DNA of 64,000 nucleotides, taken from positions 1 to 64,000 of the forward strand of contig MAAR01000016.1 of assembly GCA_002162765.1 (NCBI GenBank), read 5' to 3'. A model generated the notes under the pieces. It was not told the DNA's origin. It searched no databases and saw only the letters and a list, made by a program, of their open reading frames with translations. How positions within the stretch are numbered: the first letter of the stretch is position 1; every line of letters starts with the position of its first letter. Shown here one piece after another: positions 1 through 8,391 of this stretch. The stretch comes from Flavobacteriales bacterium 34_180_T64. Its GTDB lineage: Bacteria > Bacteroidota > Bacteroidia > Flavobacteriales > Flavobacteriaceae. Made by a program: the position numbers and the translations under genes.

Positions 1-444
1 AGTGATGTAACCTTAACTGGTGATGTAACCGATGAAGCGGATAACTGTACGCTTGATTTAGAAGCAACATATACGGATGCTACGGCTGATGGTGATTGTC
101 CTAATGCGTCTATAATTACAAGAACTTGGACCCTTACCGATGAATGTGGTAACTCGACTACTTTAGATCAAACTATTAATGTGGTGGATTCAACACCGCC
201 AACATTTACGGCTCCTGATGATATCACTATTGAATGTGATCAGGATGCGAGTGATGTAACCTTAACTGGTGATGTAACCGATGAAGCTGATAACTGTACA
301 CTTGATTTAGAAGCAACATATACGGATGCTACGACTGATGGTGATTGTCCTAATACGTATACAATTACTAGAACTTGGACCCTTATGGATGAATGTGGTA
401 ACACAACATCTTTAGATCAAACTATTAATGTGGTAGATACTACA
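1..444 (+). repeat. Near-identical tandem coding repeat, period 249 bp
   Basis: The sequence starting at base 1 recurs at base 250 with only scattered substitutions, giving a period of 249 bp or 83 codons. The first copy probably continues a longer array upstream of the window. A third protein-level copy after about base 445 is strongly diverged in DNA. Near-identity of two neighbouring copies at synonymous sites suggests recent duplication or homogenisation. Confidence 0.92.
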
Positions 445-1272
445 GTACCAACAATCGTTGGAGAGTTCCAAGAAGTAATAAACATTAACTGCGATAATAT
501 TCCTGAGGTACCAGAATTGGTGTTTGAAGATATGTGTTCGACAGATATTACAGTCATTGGACCTATTGAAACAGTGAATGTAATTGATGAAGATAATTAT
601 CAAATTATCTGGACTTGGACTGTAAATGATGAATGTGGAAACGGAGAAACATATACGCAAACCATTAATGTAAGTATAGTTGATACGATTACAGCCGTGG
701 ATTCTGGATTATGTGTTTTAGATTTATCTATAGATTTATTTAGCTTGCTAAGTGGTGATGTAGATCAAAATGGAACATGGTCAGTTTCCTCTGGAGATGC
801 AACCTTAAATGGAAGTTTCTTCGATCCTTCTCAGTTTTTAGATATCAATCAAGGATTTGATCCTGCAGTGCTAGGTGACTATATATTCACTTATACGCTT
901 ACGGATAGCGCTTGTCCTAGTGAAACTCAGGTAACCATTGCACTACATGATTTATGTGTGGTATTACCTTGTGGTGAAGAGGATGTAATCATTTCTAAAG
1001 CAGTAACTCCAAACGGTGATAATAATAATGAATTCTTCACTATCACAGGTGTTGAAACCTGTGGATTTACTGTTGAGTTACAGATATTCAACCGTTGGGG
1101 TGCTGAAATTTATAAGAATTTTGATTATGAAAATGATTGGAATGGAACTGCTCATAGCTCTTCCGTAGGAAGTCATGATAAGGTACCAACTGGAACATAT
1201 TATTATATTTTAAATTTAAAGAATAGTGGATTAAAACCTTTTGCAGGACCAATCTACGTAGGAACAAAATAA
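1..1272 (+). CDS. Gliding motility-associated repeat adhesin, C-terminal part (5' end outside window)
   Basis: The frame is open from base 1, so this is the last 423 residues of a larger secreted surface protein. Two near-identical 83-residue units, each carrying DECGN and ending in a NVVDSTPPTF-like segment, are followed by a diverged third unit (also DECGN) and a linker. The C-terminus has ISKAVTPNGDNNNEFFTI, then a FNRWGAEIYK segment and a final PTGTYYYIL...G region. This is the type B type IX sorting domain (gliding motility-associated C-terminal domain) that targets proteins through the outer membrane in Bacteroidota. The repeats resemble HYR/Ig-like adhesin modules. It lies 13 bp before a PorP/SprF gene, the usual partner of type B sorted proteins. 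The ligand cannot be told from the sequence. Confidence 0.9.
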   Translation, partial: SDVTLTGDVTDEADNCTLDLEATYTDATADGDCPNASIITRTWTLTDECGNSTTLDQTINVVDSTPPTFTAPDDITIECDQDASDVTLTGDVTDEADNCTLDLEATYTDATTDGDCPNTYTITRTWTLMDECGNTTSLDQTINVVDTTVPTIVGEFQEVININCDNIPEVPELVFEDMCSTDITVIGPIETVNVIDEDNYQIIWTWTVNDECGNGETYTQTINVSIVDTITAVDSGLCVLDLSIDLFSLLSGDVDQNGTWSVSSGDATLNGSFFDPSQFLDINQGFDPAVLGDYIFTYTLTDSACPSETQVTIALHDLCVVLPCGEEDVIISKAVTPNGDNNNEFFTITGVETCGFTVELQIFNRWGAEIYKNFDYENDWNGTAHSSSVGSHDKVPTGTYYYILNLKNSGLKPFAGPIYVGTK

Positions 1273-1285
1273 AACTTGACCAATT

Positions 1286-2221
1286 ATGAAGTTAGTAAAG
1301 TTTAATATCGTCGTTTTTATACTGTTTAATTGCTGGGTAAGTGTTGGACAACAGCTACCTCAATTTACACAGTATATGTATAACACAATCTCAATTAATC
1401 CTGCCTATGCAGGTAGTAGAGAGACATTAAGTATCGTTGGTTTACATAGAAGTCAATGGGTAGGTCTTGAAGGCGGCCCAACTACTCAAACAATTTCTAT
1501 GCATGCCCCTTTAAGAAATGAAAAGGTAGGTATTGGAGTGTCATTTATTAATGATGAACTCGGTTATGAAAATTTTTCATACTTGTATGGAGATTTCTCT
1601 TACACTATTCAAACTAGCGAAAAAACCAAATTGGCCTTTGGTATGAAAGCTGGTGTGACACATTATACTATTGATCATGAATTATTGAATGATCCTTCTG
1701 TGGTGAATGATTTATATTTTGACGATGTTTCTAATAGATGGAGTCCAAATATTGGTGCTGGTGTATTCTTACATTCCAATAAATGGTACCTGGGTCTATC
1801 TGCACCTCGAATTTTAAATTCTGACTACAACAAAGGTAGAAATGGTAGTATTGATTATGTCTCTCTTGAGCGTATCAGTTATTATTTCACAGGAGGTTAT
1901 GTGTTTGATTTAAGTGAAACTATTAAGTTTAAACCAGCAACTATGGTAAAAGCCACAAATGGTGCGCCATTATCTTTTGATATAACAGCAAACTTTTTAT
2001 TCAATGAAACGTTTTGGCTAGGGGGATCCTATAGAATAAATGAATCTACCGCAGCCATCGGAGGAATCGCTGATTTCCAAGTGTCTAAACAATTACGTTT
2101 AGGATATGCTTACGAATATCCGATTTCAGACTTAAGAGCCTATACAAGTGGAACCCATGAAGTTCTAATTATGTTCGAAATATTTAAGAGTAAACGAATT
2201 AAATCGCCTAGATACTTCTAA
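1286..2221 (+). CDS. PorP/SprF family type IX secretion system outer-membrane protein
   Basis: This 311-residue protein has a signal peptide of about 21 residues ending VGQ. The N-terminal block QLPQFTQYMYNTISINPAYAGS is the hallmark of the PorP/SprF family, followed by alternating beta-strand-like segments ending in an aromatic C-terminus, as in outer-membrane barrels. Family members work with type IX secretion in export and surface attachment of specific substrates, typically type B sorted proteins. The gene lies directly between an adhesin with a type B sorting domain and a PorE-like OmpA gene (13 bp on each side), which suggests it serves that adhesin. It is likely one of several paralogues in the genome, so I give no gene symbol. 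Confidence 0.9.
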   Translation: MKLVKFNIVVFILFNCWVSVGQQLPQFTQYMYNTISINPAYAGSRETLSIVGLHRSQWVGLEGGPTTQTISMHAPLRNEKVGIGVSFINDELGYENFSYLYGDFSYTIQTSEKTKLAFGMKAGVTHYTIDHELLNDPSVVNDLYFDDVSNRWSPNIGAGVFLHSNKWYLGLSAPRILNSDYNKGRNGSIDYVSLERISYYFTGGYVFDLSETIKFKPATMVKATNGAPLSFDITANFLFNETFWLGGSYRINESTAAIGGIADFQVSKQLRLGYAYEYPISDLRAYTSGTHEVLIMFEIFKSKRIKSPRYF

Positions 2222-2234
2222 AAAACACATCACG

Positions 2235-4142
2235 ATGAAAACAAAATTATGTATATTAATATTCGCTTTAGGTAGCACTTTCATGGTAGCTCAAACAAAG
2301 CTCGCCGATAAGTTTTTTAGCAACTATGCTTATGTCAAAGCTAGTGAACTTTATGAAGCTGCGGTGAATAAAGGAGACGATAGTAAGCATGTTCTAACGC
2401 GTTTAGGAGATTGCTATTATAATAATTCCAATTCTGAGAAAGCAGTGTTATGGTATGCACAAGCCATTAACAAATATGAAACAAGTATAGATCCAGAATA
2501 CATCTTTAAATATATCCAATCTTTAAAAAGTTTAGGGAAATATGACGAGGTAAATACACAAATTGAGACCTTTAAAACTCTGCAAAATAATGACAGACGT
2601 TTTGAAGATTTTGATGTTGAAAAAATGGATAAATTATCTCAAAAAGATGATAAAATAATTGTTAATATTTTGAATTTACCTTTTAACTCTGGTCTATCAG
2701 ATTTCGGATCTTATATCCATAATAATCAATTATATTTTGCGTCTTCGCGAGGAGATAATAGTAAAATTTACACTTGGAATAAAGAACCTTTTTTAGACAT
2801 TTATCAAACTTCGGTTGAAGAAAAAGATGGAAAAATTGAATTTGGCACACCCGATTTAATTAGCGCCTCTAAGTTGAATTCTGAATATCATGAGGCTTCG
2901 GTAGCCATCACCAATGATGGTAAAACAATGTATTTCACACGAGATAATGTCACTAGAAAAAACAAATTAAATTACGATAAAAAAGGAACCACACATTTAA
3001 AAATTTATAAGGCAACCCTTGAAGGTGAAAGCTGGGAAAATATAAAAGAGTTACCTTTTAATGATGAGCTTTACTCTACGGGGCATCCTACGTTAAATGC
3101 AGACAACACAAAATTATACTTTGTCTCTGATCGCGATGGAGGTTTGGGTCTGACAGACATCTATGAAGTAGATATCCTTGGAATCGATTCTTATAGTGAG
3201 CCTAGAAATATGGGAGAAACTGTAAATACTAAAGGTCGTGAGATGTTTCCTTTCGTGAGTAAAGATAGTATCCTTTATTTTTCTTCGGATGGACATTTAA
3301 ATCTAGGATTATTAGATATTATGAAATCTGAAGTTCTAAAAAAACCATCTGCGAAAGCAGTAAACATGGGCGCTCCTTATAACAGTGGTTATGATGATTT
3401 TGCATTCTTTATTGACTCTAGTGATGAAGAAAGCTTCGGTTATTTCTCATCAAATCGTCCTGAAGGACAAGGAAGTGATGACATCTATAGTTTCAAAGCG
3501 TATGTATGCTCTCAAAAAATAGAAGGTATTACGCGAGATAAAGAAACCAGTGCAATTCTAAGCAATGTAACAGTAAGACTTATAGATGAAACTGGTAAGG
3601 AAATTGGAGAAGTAACCTCAGACGAAGATGGAGCTTATGAGTTTGAAGTTGATTGTAATAAAAAATATACTGTAGTAGGTAATAAAACGGATTATAAAGA
3701 CGATCAAAAAGACGTAGAAACTGATAATGAAAATGAAAAAATTAATGAAGCAGATTTATATCTAGAATCTTTAATAAAAGCCAATCAAATTGTTATCAAT
3801 CCAATCTTCTTTGATTTTGACAAATGGAACATAAGAACTGATGCGCAATATGAATTGGAACATATTATTGATGTCATGAGAGCAAATCCAACGATGGTAA
3901 TAAAACTTGAATCTCATACTGATAGTAGAGGAAGTGATAAATACAATATCAAATTATCGGATAGAAGAGCCAAATCTACAAGAGATTATATAGTATCTAG
4001 AGGCATTGAAGCTAATCGTTTAGAAAGCGCTATTGGATATGGTGAAACAAAATTATTGAATAAATGTTCTAATGGTGTAAAATGTTCTAAAGCTGAACAC
4101 CAATTAAACAGACGCTCCTATTTTTATATATTGAAGGATTAA
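2235..4142 (+). CDS. PorE-like OmpA family protein (TPR, PD40 propeller, CRD, OmpA_C)
   Basis: This 635-residue periplasmic protein starts with a signal peptide ending VAQ. TPR-like helices occupy roughly residues 25-115, WD40/PD40-like propeller blades about 150-420 (repeated YFASSRGD, YFTRDN, YFVSDRDGG, YFSSDG, YFSSNRPEG), a carboxypeptidase-regulatory-like fold about 430-510, and an OmpA peptidoglycan-binding domain from about 526 (FDFDKWNIR, HTDSRGS, LSDRRA). This is the architecture of PorE of Porphyromonas gingivalis, which links type IX secretion machinery to peptidoglycan. It ends an apparent three-gene operon, followed by a terminator. Such genes are multicopy in flavobacteria, so orthology to PorE itself is not established. 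Confidence 0.88.
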   Translation: MKTKLCILIFALGSTFMVAQTKLADKFFSNYAYVKASELYEAAVNKGDDSKHVLTRLGDCYYNNSNSEKAVLWYAQAINKYETSIDPEYIFKYIQSLKSLGKYDEVNTQIETFKTLQNNDRRFEDFDVEKMDKLSQKDDKIIVNILNLPFNSGLSDFGSYIHNNQLYFASSRGDNSKIYTWNKEPFLDIYQTSVEEKDGKIEFGTPDLISASKLNSEYHEASVAITNDGKTMYFTRDNVTRKNKLNYDKKGTTHLKIYKATLEGESWENIKELPFNDELYSTGHPTLNADNTKLYFVSDRDGGLGLTDIYEVDILGIDSYSEPRNMGETVNTKGREMFPFVSKDSILYFSSDGHLNLGLLDIMKSEVLKKPSAKAVNMGAPYNSGYDDFAFFIDSSDEESFGYFSSNRPEGQGSDDIYSFKAYVCSQKIEGITRDKETSAILSNVTVRLIDETGKEIGEVTSDEDGAYEFEVDCNKKYTVVGNKTDYKDDQKDVETDNENEKINEADLYLESLIKANQIVINPIFFDFDKWNIRTDAQYELEHIIDVMRANPTMVIKLESHTDSRGSDKYNIKLSDRRAKSTRDYIVSRGIEANRLESAIGYGETKLLNKCSNGVKCSKAEHQLNRRSYFYILKD

Positions 4143-4162
4143 ATTACCCTCAATTTAAATAC

Positions 4163-4196
4163 AAAAAAAACAGGCCTAATGGCCTGTTTTTTTTTA
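4163..4196 (+). terminator. Rho-independent terminator after the adhesin operon
   Basis: A perfect 6-bp stem (CAGGCC, TAAT loop, GGCCTG) at 4171-4186 is followed by nine T and preceded by eight A. It lies 20 bp after the OmpA-family stop codon. The flanking A-run may let it act on both strands, for the convergent CPBP gene too. Confidence 0.85.
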
Positions 4197-4220
4197 TTTC
4201 AATACTTTCATTCACAGTCT

Positions 4221-4922
4221 CTAAACCCTATCTAACATAGAAATGGTATTCAAAAAACAATGTGCTATAATCAACGGCCATAAATTACGTCCAAATTTAA
4301 CATATGCTATCCCCATAACTAATCCAATTAAACCAACAGTTATAGAGCGTTCCGAAAAATCATTTGAGTGTCTAAATCCAAATATCGCAGCTTGTAATAC
4401 CACAGCAATTAGTGTTGCAAACGACGTCATAGAAAACGTGCGTTCAATCCAATTTAATAAAAACCCACGATCTAAAATTTCCTCAAGAAAGGATTCTATT
4501 AAAACAAACGGTATTATTGAAAAGAACAATTTCCAATTATCTTTAAGGTTACCAAATTTAGAAGGAGCACTTTCTACTGAGGTATCAGAAACTAATGAAA
4601 AAGGCAAATAATCTTTCAACATTTCAAAAGCAAGTATAGAAACAATGACTCCAACTACAATTAAAAATGAAACACCAAACATTTTTAGAGCGTTCTTAGG
4701 TTTTTTTAAGCCTAACTCTCTCCATGTTATCTGGCGTACTTTCATTCTCCATATCGCAATTATTAATGTCGAAATAGACCAAAATAGGCCATTTGCTATA
4801 AATCCAATACGCTCAAAATAAACTTCTCTAATAAGAAACATTATTGAGATATAGATAATTAAATCAATTAAAAAGCTTTTATAATTGTGTGCTGGTTTTT
4901 TTTTCGTAATATCTAAATGCAT
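4221..4922 (-). CDS. CPBP family intramembrane metalloprotease
   Basis: This 233-residue integral membrane protein has about six hydrophobic segments. The CPBP (CAAX protease/bacteriocin-processing, Abi) motifs are present: EE at 147-148 with R152 in LEEILDR, H185 in FGFRHS, and HCFLN at 221-225. These are the glutamate and histidine residues expected to bind the catalytic metal. Members cleave within membranes or process prenylated or bacteriocin peptides. The substrate here is unknown. It is a single-gene unit, convergent with the adhesin operon. A TAACTTTA box about 48 bp upstream resembles a -7 element. Confidence 0.85.
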   Translation of the reverse strand: MHLDITKKKPAHNYKSFLIDLIIYISIMFLIREVYFERIGFIANGLFWSISTLIIAIWRMKVRQITWRELGLKKPKNALKMFGVSFLIVVGVIVSILAFEMLKDYLPFSLVSDTSVESAPSKFGNLKDNWKLFFSIIPFVLIESFLEEILDRGFLLNWIERTFSMTSFATLIAVVLQAAIFGFRHSNDFSERSITVGLIGLVMGIAYVKFGRNLWPLIIAHCFLNTISMLDRV

Positions 4923-5030
4923 AATACTATAATTGAATTAAGTTTTATAGTAAGACTGCAATATTATTTTAAAGTTACATCGTCCTAACACAAATATTAC
5001 TTAGCCCCTTTTATTTTCACTTTAAAGCAC

Positions 5031-5070
5031 AAAAAAACCGCAAATTACAGTTTGTATTTGCGGTTTTCTT
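5031..5070 (-). terminator. Terminator of the CAP-domain lipoprotein gene
   Basis: CCGCAAAT (5038-5045) pairs with ATTTGCGG (5056-5063). On the minus strand the stem is followed by a T-run (A-run at 5031-5037). It lies 34 bp past the stop of the CAP gene. Confidence 0.8.
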
Positions 5071-5103
5071 AATAAACTAACTATTAATCAATTCTAATAA
5101 AAC

Positions 5104-5598
5104 TTAGCGTTTAATGAATATATTCGTATAGTACCATCTACCTTCGTCATCTTGTTCTGCAGAAATATCAAAATCTGAGAAATCACCTTCAATGTTGGCT
5201 CTATGTCCATCGCTATTAATCCAGGCATTTACAACAGATTCAGCAGAATTAAAGGCGTAGGCCACGTTTTCCGACACTTTGGTTGCAGATGCATTTTGTA
5301 TTAGACTTTCTTTTCTTTGAAAGAAATTATCATGGTTTACATCATTTACAGTTACCATATAATCTGTGTGAGAATATGCAACAGATTTAATCACATTTAA
5401 ATTATTCAAGGGACTTAATCCCAAATTTATCCTATGTGCGTTTATCAATTCAGAAATCTCAATTTCTATATTTTTAGCCGCAGGTGCATTTTGCAACGTA
5501 ATTGCATTTGCACTTTCATCAGGCATATTATCAGTTGAACATGAAAAAGTCAACAAAGCCATTAACGCCATCATTGGCAGGTACATAGTAGGTTTCAT
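5104..5598 (-). CDS. CAP (SCP/PR1)-domain lipoprotein
   Basis: This 164-residue lipoprotein has a type II signal peptide with lipobox LLTFSC (Cys20). The CAP domain spans about residues 48-164. It shows NAHR, HTDY (His77), SENVA (Glu110) and WINSDGHRANI (126-136), the conserved cavity residues of the cysteine-rich secretory/PR1 superfamily. Bacterial CAP proteins are exported, some bind lipids or act in the cell envelope, and most have no proven activity. The gene stands alone with its own terminator. The 225-bp upstream region contains four copies of a TTTCATCGA-like motif, so its expression may be specifically controlled. Confidence 0.87.
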   Translation of the reverse strand: MKPTMYLPMMALMALLTFSCSTDNMPDESANAITLQNAPAAKNIEIEISELINAHRINLGLSPLNNLNVIKSVAYSHTDYMVTVNDVNHDNFFQRKESLIQNASATKVSENVAYAFNSAESVVNAWINSDGHRANIEGDFSDFDISAEQDDEGRWYYTNIFIKR

Positions 5599-5670
5599 AA
5601 GAGGGTAATTTAGATTTGGTGTAGTAAAATTAGAAGACTAGAGGACTTAGACTGTTAAAGAAATGTTAAA

Positions 5671-5780
5671 ATCGATGAACAACATGCATTTCATCGAAAT
5701 ATTATGCAAATCATCGATGAAATACACAATTGTATGTAAAAAATATGCCTTACAACGATTAAAACATGTGTTTCATCGTG
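5671..5780. promoter_or_regulatory. Cluster of TTCATCGA-like motifs upstream of the CAP gene
   Basis: ATCGATGAA at 5671-5679, TTCATCGAAA at 5690-5699, the palindromic TCATCGATGA at 5711-5720 and TTTCATCGTG at 5771-5780 share a core in both orientations. The first three are about 20 bp apart, two helical turns, as often seen for operator sites. They lie in the promoter region of the CAP lipoprotein (and after pdxH). The binding protein is unknown. Chance recurrence in AT-rich DNA is possible, but the shared GC-containing core makes it less likely. Confidence 0.4.
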
Positions 5781-5823
5781 ATAAGGCAGTTGGCATTTTC
5801 TTTATTACCTGTTTAAATTGGAA

Positions 5824-6471
5824 CTAAGGAGATAACCTATCAATCATCCAGTTATAATCTTTATCTAATGTATACCGAATTCTATCATGAAGCCTATTTG
5901 GGCGTCCTTGCCAAAACTCTATTTCAACGGGCTTCACAATAAACCCACCCCAATGCTTTGGACGTTCAACTTCTTTTCCCTGATAAAATTCCTCTAATTG
6001 CTTTAATTCCTCATCTAAGGCATCTCTGCTTTCTATAGGTTCACTTTGGTTGGAGACTAAAGCGCCTAATTGACTTCCGCGTGGTCTAGTTTCAAAATAT
6101 CCATCGCTTAAGTTTTCTGCAATTCTTTCGGCAGCTCCCTTAATGATTACTTGACGTTCAGCACCATGCCAAAAAAAAGACAAGCACACATTTGGATTTA
6201 CAGATATGGCTTTGCCTTTTTCACTATTATAATTGGTATAAAAAATAAATCCTTCATAGGTATACTTCTTTAAGAGCACTACTCTGTTTTTCGGATATCC
6301 ATCCAAACCCATTGTTGCTATAGTCATAGCATTAGTTTCATCTTCCGGAAAAAATTGATCAATCTCAAAAAACCACTTCTGAAATAACTCTAACGGATTA
6401 TCTGGAACATCCTTTAAAAGTAATTCATGCTTTTCATATGATTTTCGATAGTTTCCTAAATCTTTTTCCAT
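5824..6471 (-). CDS. pdxH: Pyridoxamine 5'-phosphate oxidase
   Basis: The 215-residue length and motifs match PdxH, the FMN enzyme that oxidises pyridoxine or pyridoxamine 5'-phosphate to pyridoxal 5'-phosphate. Visible signatures include KNRVVLLKKY and GFIFYTNY near the FMN site, SFFWHGAERQV, and the C-terminal FWQGRPNRLHDRIRY block with the substrate-binding RLHDR. The start codon fits the family N-terminus, which begins with a short LGNYRKSYE segment. The gene is transcribed alone, divergently from a small SRPBCC gene. Confidence 0.96.
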   Translation of the reverse strand: MEKDLGNYRKSYEKHELLLKDVPDNPLELFQKWFFEIDQFFPEDETNAMTIATMGLDGYPKNRVVLLKKYTYEGFIFYTNYNSEKGKAISVNPNVCLSFFWHGAERQVIIKGAAERIAENLSDGYFETRPRGSQLGALVSNQSEPIESRDALDEELKQLEEFYQGKEVERPKHWGGFIVKPVEIEFWQGRPNRLHDRIRYTLDKDYNWMIDRLSP

Positions 6472-6543
6472 ATTGCAATTTACAAGTTTTTAAAATTAAA
6501 AGGAATAGGATTTTAAGTAAGTTTAGTGGGTAAATATTCGCAT

Positions 6544-6990
6544 ATGAAATTCACTTGCTCTGTAAACATTAAAGCCCCATTAAATTTAGTGACTCAAATA
6601 TTTGAAGATCCTGAACAACAAAAGCATTTTCAAGATGGCTTTATCTCTAAAATTCATATTAGCGGTAATAAAGGAAACAAAGGTGCAGTCTCTCAATTAA
6701 ATTATAAAAAATTAGAATTAATTGAAACCATTATTGAAAATAATCTGCCAAATGAGTTTAGGGCTTTGTATGAACATAAACACACTACCAATACAATGTA
6801 CGTAAAGTTCATACCAATTGATGACTATAATACACAATACTTTACTGAAATTGAATACACAAAATTCAATGGGTTTATAATTAATATACTGGTAACAATT
6901 GCTCCTAGCCTATTCAAAAAGCAGGTTCAAAAATGGTTAAATCAATTTAAATTATACGTTGAATCACAACACCTTAATAATCAAAGATGA
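6544..6990 (+). CDS. SRPBCC-like (polyketide cyclase/START fold) protein
   Basis: I choose ATG at 6544, giving 148 residues. A GTG six codons upstream at 6526 is also open but adds residues not expected. The N-terminus KFTCSVNIKAPLNLVTQIFEDPE looks like the first strand and helix of SRPBCC proteins. The KKLELIETI strand, the FTEIEY strand and a long C-terminal helix (PSLFKKQVQKWLNQFKLYVE) complete the fold. Proteins of this type bind small hydrophobic ligands. No specific function can be assigned. It follows a divergent pdxH and precedes an unrelated small gene. Confidence 0.75.
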   Translation: MKFTCSVNIKAPLNLVTQIFEDPEQQKHFQDGFISKIHISGNKGNKGAVSQLNYKKLELIETIIENNLPNEFRALYEHKHTTNTMYVKFIPIDDYNTQYFTEIEYTKFNGFIINILVTIAPSLFKKQVQKWLNQFKLYVESQHLNNQR

Positions 6991-7071
6991 GCAAAAAAAT
7001 TGAGGGATTAAGTCTTATATTACTTTCAAAGTCTAATAATATCATATAACTTTAGTCTTAATATTCCTTGA

Positions 7072-7485
7072 ATGAAATTTAAAGACAGTAGGTATTCCGA
7101 GTTATTGAAACATTCTAAAATAGAGTTCCCCTTTGGAGAATTCTATTTGTGTGATAAATTTGTTATTGCAGAACTTTATGAAGGGATTCACTTCAATTGG
7201 TATAAGATTGAACAAGTGGTCGATATTCTTAGGGAACACTATGGCGACACTATAAAGATTGGTTATATTTCAAATCGTATTAACTCTTATTCTATAGATC
7301 CTAAGCTATGGGTAGATTTTCAAGAGCAATATGGCTTCATTGTAGCTAGTGCTATTGTAACATTCAACGAATTCGGTTATATGAATGCTACAATTGAAAA
7401 ACGGTTTTCTGAACCTAGTTTAAAGCGATGTATCAATTTAGATGAAGCCATTAACTGGATTAAAAATTTGAAAGAATTTAATTAG
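7072..7485 (+). CDS. Small hypothetical protein, STAS/SpoIIAA-like in layout
   Basis: This is a 137-residue cytosolic protein with no signal peptide or membrane segment. The pattern of an early strand (FGEFYLCDKFVIAELY), a helix (KIEQVVDILREHYG), a strand with IGYISNRINSYSIDP, then helix and strand up to a C-terminal helix (DEAINWIKNL) is like small flavobacterial proteins described as STAS/SEC14-like. I cannot name a function. Its stop codon overlaps that of the convergent rnz gene by 4 bp. A similar layout is seen in the 110-residue protein encoded beside rnz. Confidence 0.7.
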   Translation: MKFKDSRYSELLKHSKIEFPFGEFYLCDKFVIAELYEGIHFNWYKIEQVVDILREHYGDTIKIGYISNRINSYSIDPKLWVDFQEQYGFIVASAIVTFNEFGYMNATIEKRFSEPSLKRCINLDEAINWIKNLKEFN

Positions 7486-8387
7486 AATTCAAATATTTTA
7501 CCATCATCTGCGAGTTCAACATTTTCAAAAATAGTTTGTGCCTCCAATTTAAACGCATTTAAATCATCGTACCGCGTTGAATAATGCCCTAATATCAAGG
7601 TTTTCACATTAGATTGCTTCGCAATTGAAGCCGCTTGCTTCGCTGTACTATGTTTAGTAGGATCGGCCAATTTTTCATGTTTATCTAAAAAAGTAGATTC
7701 ATGATATAATACATCAACATCTTTTAAAATTGGAACGATATCCTCATTATAAGCTGTATCGCTGCAAAAAGCATAGCTCTTTGGCTTATTTGCAGATTTC
7801 GTGACTGAGTTGTTTTCTATAAGTTTACCAGATTTATTTTCTACATCAAAACCGAGTTTCAGTTTCCTATAATATGCGATATCAATATCGGCATTAAGGA
7901 CTGCATTCATATCCAATTTGCGTTCGCCTAATTTTTCTTTAAATAAAAAACCATTGGTATAAACACGATGTTTTAATGGAATTGTATACACTGTTACAGT
8001 ATCATCTTCAAAAATAAGTTCGGATTTATTAGAAGTTAGTTCATGGAAAATAAGCTGATAGTTGGTCCATGAATTTGCTAATTTCATTTGAAGTGTTATG
8101 ACTTCTTTTAATCCTTTAGGTGCATAAATATGTAAGTCAACTTCTCGTATTAATAATCTAAACGTAGAAATTAATCCCGCTAATCCAAAACAATGATCGC
8201 CATGCAAATGAGATATAAATATATGTTTGACTCGATTAAATTTAATCTTATTCCTTCGTAGTTCAACTTGAGTACCTTCACCACAATCAATTAAAAAAGA
8301 ATGATTCTTTATTTCTAAAACCTGTGCTGTTGGATTTGAGTTGGTTTTGGGAGTTGCACTATAACAGCCTAAGATAGTTAGTTTCAT
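7482..8387 (-). CDS. rnz: Ribonuclease Z
   Basis: This 301-residue metallo-beta-lactamase-fold endonuclease matures the 3' end of tRNA precursors. The zinc motif HLHGDH is at residues 60-65, preceded by the family block LIDCGEGTQVELRR. Further motifs are SYAFCSDTAY (about 205), YHEST (about 229), HSTAKQAASIA and a late LGHYSTRY. The length fits the short bacterial form. It is the last gene of the pyrR-pyrB-110aa-rnz cluster, 4 bp after the 110-residue gene. Confidence 0.95.
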   Translation of the reverse strand: MKLTILGCYSATPKTNSNPTAQVLEIKNHSFLIDCGEGTQVELRRNKIKFNRVKHIFISHLHGDHCFGLAGLISTFRLLIREVDLHIYAPKGLKEVITLQMKLANSWTNYQLIFHELTSNKSELIFEDDTVTVYTIPLKHRVYTNGFLFKEKLGERKLDMNAVLNADIDIAYYRKLKLGFDVENKSGKLIENNSVTKSANKPKSYAFCSDTAYNEDIVPILKDVDVLYHESTFLDKHEKLADPTKHSTAKQAASIAKQSNVKTLILGHYSTRYDDLNAFKLEAQTIFENVELADDGKIFEF

Positions 8388-8391
8388 GATT

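Noticed and set aside
4243-4611. 122-codon open frame antisense to the CPBP protease gene
   Set aside because: It lies fully inside a gene with clear family motifs on the other strand, and its translation shows no domain or signal peptide.
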